This document shows, piece after piece, positions 6,666 to 7,904 of a stretch of DNA of 7,904 bases (position 1 is its first letter; each line of letters begins with the position of its first letter). Both the position numbers and the translations under genes were made by a program. The notes under the pieces are model-generated. The model did no database searches. It had not been told where the DNA came from and worked only from the letters and a program-made list of their open reading frames with translations. Origin of the DNA: Candidatus Nanopelagicales bacterium (lineage in GTDB: Bacteria; Actinomycetota; Actinomycetes; S36-B12); assembly GCA_023264215.1 (NCBI GenBank), contig JALQSY010000074.1:1-7904 (forward strand), given 5' to 3'.

Positions 6666-6755
6666 CGGGCCAGCCCGACAGGGGCGGCTCCGCCGACCCG
6701 CTGGGCCCGACTGAGTCCACGCGAGTGAGCCGAGAAGGGTGCCAGGATCCCGACC

Positions 6756-7166
6756 ATGCTGACCGAACCCCAGCGGGCCACGCTGCGCGCGCTCGTGGAC
6801 CGGCTCATCCCGGCGGACGACTATCCGGGGGGCTGGGACGCCGGGGTGGGCGACTACCTGGACCGCCAGTGGTCAGGAGACCTGAGCGACATGCTCGACA
6901 CCTACCGCGCCGGGCTGGATGCCTTGGATGCCGAGTCTGGCGCGACGGCGGGTGCGCGCTTTGCGGAGCTGGATGCTGCTGCGCAGGATGAGTTGCTGCG
7001 TCGCGTCGAGGTGGGCGACGTGGCGACCGACTGGCCCGTTGATCCAGCAGCGTTCTTCCGCGCCGCCGCCGAGCACGCCGCGGAGGGCTACTACGGCGAT
7101 CCCGGCAACGGCGGCAATCGCGACGGGGTGTCCTGGCGCATGATCGGCTTCGAGGTCACCGGATGA
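6756..7166 (+). CDS. Gluconate 2-dehydrogenase subunit 3-like small subunit
   Basis: The 136-residue product matches the gluconate_2-dh3 family from end to end. LTEPQRATLRALVDRLIPAD (2-21) with DYPGGWDAGV after it is the family opening. YRAGLDALDAESGATAGARF (50-69) and a LDAAAQDELLRRVE helix follow. The C-terminal signature HAAEGYYGDPGNGGNRDGVSW with RMIGF runs from about 107 to 132. In known flavin-linked gluconate, fructose and glucose dehydrogenases this small subunit partners the GMC-type catalytic subunit and usually carries a Tat signal peptide. None is present here: the family motif begins at residue 2. The complex is therefore either cytoplasmic or exported some other way. ATG 6756 has AGGA at 6744-6747, 8 nt upstream. 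The stop overlaps the start of the GMC gene (ATGA), indicating coupled expression and a shared complex. Confidence 0.88.
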   Translation: MLTEPQRATLRALVDRLIPADDYPGGWDAGVGDYLDRQWSGDLSDMLDTYRAGLDALDAESGATAGARFAELDAAAQDELLRRVEVGDVATDWPVDPAAFFRAAAEHAAEGYYGDPGNGGNRDGVSWRMIGFEVTG

Positions 7167-7904
7167 GCATCTACGACGTCATCGTCGTGGGTGCCGGGGC
7201 CGGAGGCGGGGTCGCCGCGGGTGTGCTGGCCGAAGCGGGCAAGAGTGTGCTGCTCATCGAGCGCGGCCGCGAACTCGACTTCGAAGATGAGCCCCGCGAC
7301 CACCTGCGCAATCACCGCTACTCGCGCTACGGGCACAACACGGGCCCGGCCCTGGTGGGCAATCCCCGCGTTGTGGTCGGTCCGGATGGCCAGGCGCGCA
7401 CCGTGCTCCCGCATGAGGACGATTACCAGAACAACGCGACGGGCATCGGCGGCGGTGCCCGCGTCTACGGCGCGCAGGCATGGCGCTACCTGCCGCTGGA
7501 CTTCGAGATGGCGAGCACCTACGGCGTGCCCGTGGGTAGTTCGCTCGCCGACTGGCCCATCGGCTACGCCGATGTGGCGCCGTACTACGAGCGCGCCGAG
7601 TGGGAAATCGGTGTGGCCGGTGACAGCGAGGGGAGCGCCGAGCGCTGGCCGCGGGATAGGGGCTTCCCGATGCCTCCTGTGCAACTCAACCGACAGGGCG
7701 AGGTGATGCGGAGGGGTGCCGAGGTGCTCGGCTGGCCGACCGTTGCCGTGCCGCTCCTCATCAACAGCACGCCGTACGGCGGCCGACCGGCGTGCATCCA
7801 CTGCCAGCACTGCATCGGCTTCGCCTGCCCGGTGGACGCGAAGAACGACAGTCAGAACACCCTGCTGGCCCGTGGTCGTGCGACCGGACGACTCGACCTG
7901 GTGA
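7163..7904 (+). CDS. GMC-family FAD oxidoreductase, catalytic subunit (C-terminus beyond the window)
   Basis: The first 247 residues are present and the gene runs off the right edge. YDVIVVGAGAGGGVAAGVLAE (4-24) is the ADP-binding fold with GxGxxG, and LLIERG (30-35) ends the second strand in the ribose-binding glutamate. NNATGIGGGARVYGAQAWRY (90-109) is the GMC flavin motif, in the form seen in gluconate 2-dehydrogenase and fructose dehydrogenase large subunits. DWPIGYADVAPYYERAEWEIGV (130-151) is the conserved segment after it. Residues 211-223 (CIHCQHCIGFACP) hold four cysteines spaced C-x2-C-x2-C-x4-C; FAD sugar dehydrogenases of this type carry a [3Fe-4S] cluster near this position, so an iron-sulfur cluster is likely. 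The catalytic histidine pair lies in the missing C-terminal half. ATG overlaps the small-subunit stop, and GAGGT at 7152-7156 is the ribosome binding site. It probably oxidises an alcohol or sugar and passes electrons on; the substrate is unknown. Confidence 0.92.
   Translation, partial: MSIYDVIVVGAGAGGGVAAGVLAEAGKSVLLIERGRELDFEDEPRDHLRNHRYSRYGHNTGPALVGNPRVVVGPDGQARTVLPHEDDYQNNATGIGGGARVYGAQAWRYLPLDFEMASTYGVPVGSSLADWPIGYADVAPYYERAEWEIGVAGDSEGSAERWPRDRGFPMPPVQLNRQGEVMRRGAEVLGWPTVAVPLLINSTPYGGRPACIHCQHCIGFACPVDAKNDSQNTLLARGRATGRLDLV

Noticed and set aside
6679..6700. GC-rich inverted repeat (GGCGG-CT-CCGCC) as a terminator
   Set aside because: The loop is only 2 nt, no T-tract follows, and it lies upstream of a gene rather than after one.

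Overview
The window is GC-rich DNA (about two-thirds G+C by eye) with short intergenic gaps, ATGA start/stop overlaps, frequent GTG starts and strong third-position GC. That pattern, with a DUF4349 lipoprotein, a LacI-type repressor and a gluconate_2-dh3/GMC pair, fits a chromosomal segment of an actinobacterium (Actinomycetota). The sequence does not resolve genus. No tRNA, rRNA, CRISPR array, insertion sequence or phage gene was seen.

Left part (1-1195): the 5' end of a flavin amine oxidase gene runs leftwards out of the window. It is divergent from a DUF4349 lipoprotein gene that runs right. The gap between them carries several copies of the hexamer ACCGTG.

Centre (1322-6613): a compact unit that looks like one regulon. 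A LacI-family repressor gene (leftward) is divergent from a three-gene rightward operon: APC-family permease, alpha/beta hydrolase and NTF2/SnoaL-like protein, with overlapping stop and start codons. A leftward gene for an extended ureohydrolase (agmatinase/arginase superfamily) converges on that operon, with only 6 bp between the stop codons. An 18-bp near-palindrome centred on CG lies just upstream of the permease gene (2417-2434). A related site, sharing a 10-base run with it, overlaps the ureohydrolase promoter (6630-6647). The simplest reading is that the local LacI protein controls both transcripts, so uptake by the permease and hydrolysis by the two enzymes are switched on together. The substrate cannot be read from the sequence. 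A guanidino compound, possibly held in an ester or amide, is the natural hypothesis.

Right part (6756-7904): a gluconate_2-dh3-like small subunit overlaps, by ATGA, a GMC-family flavoprotein with a four-cysteine motif. Together they resemble a flavin/iron-sulfur alcohol or sugar dehydrogenase. They are divergent from the ureohydrolase gene and share its 142-bp upstream region, including the second operator-like site. Three leftward genes (amine oxidase, lacI-type, ureohydrolase) have a -10-like hexamer 6-7 nt before the start codon and no ribosome binding site, so they may be translated from leaderless mRNAs.
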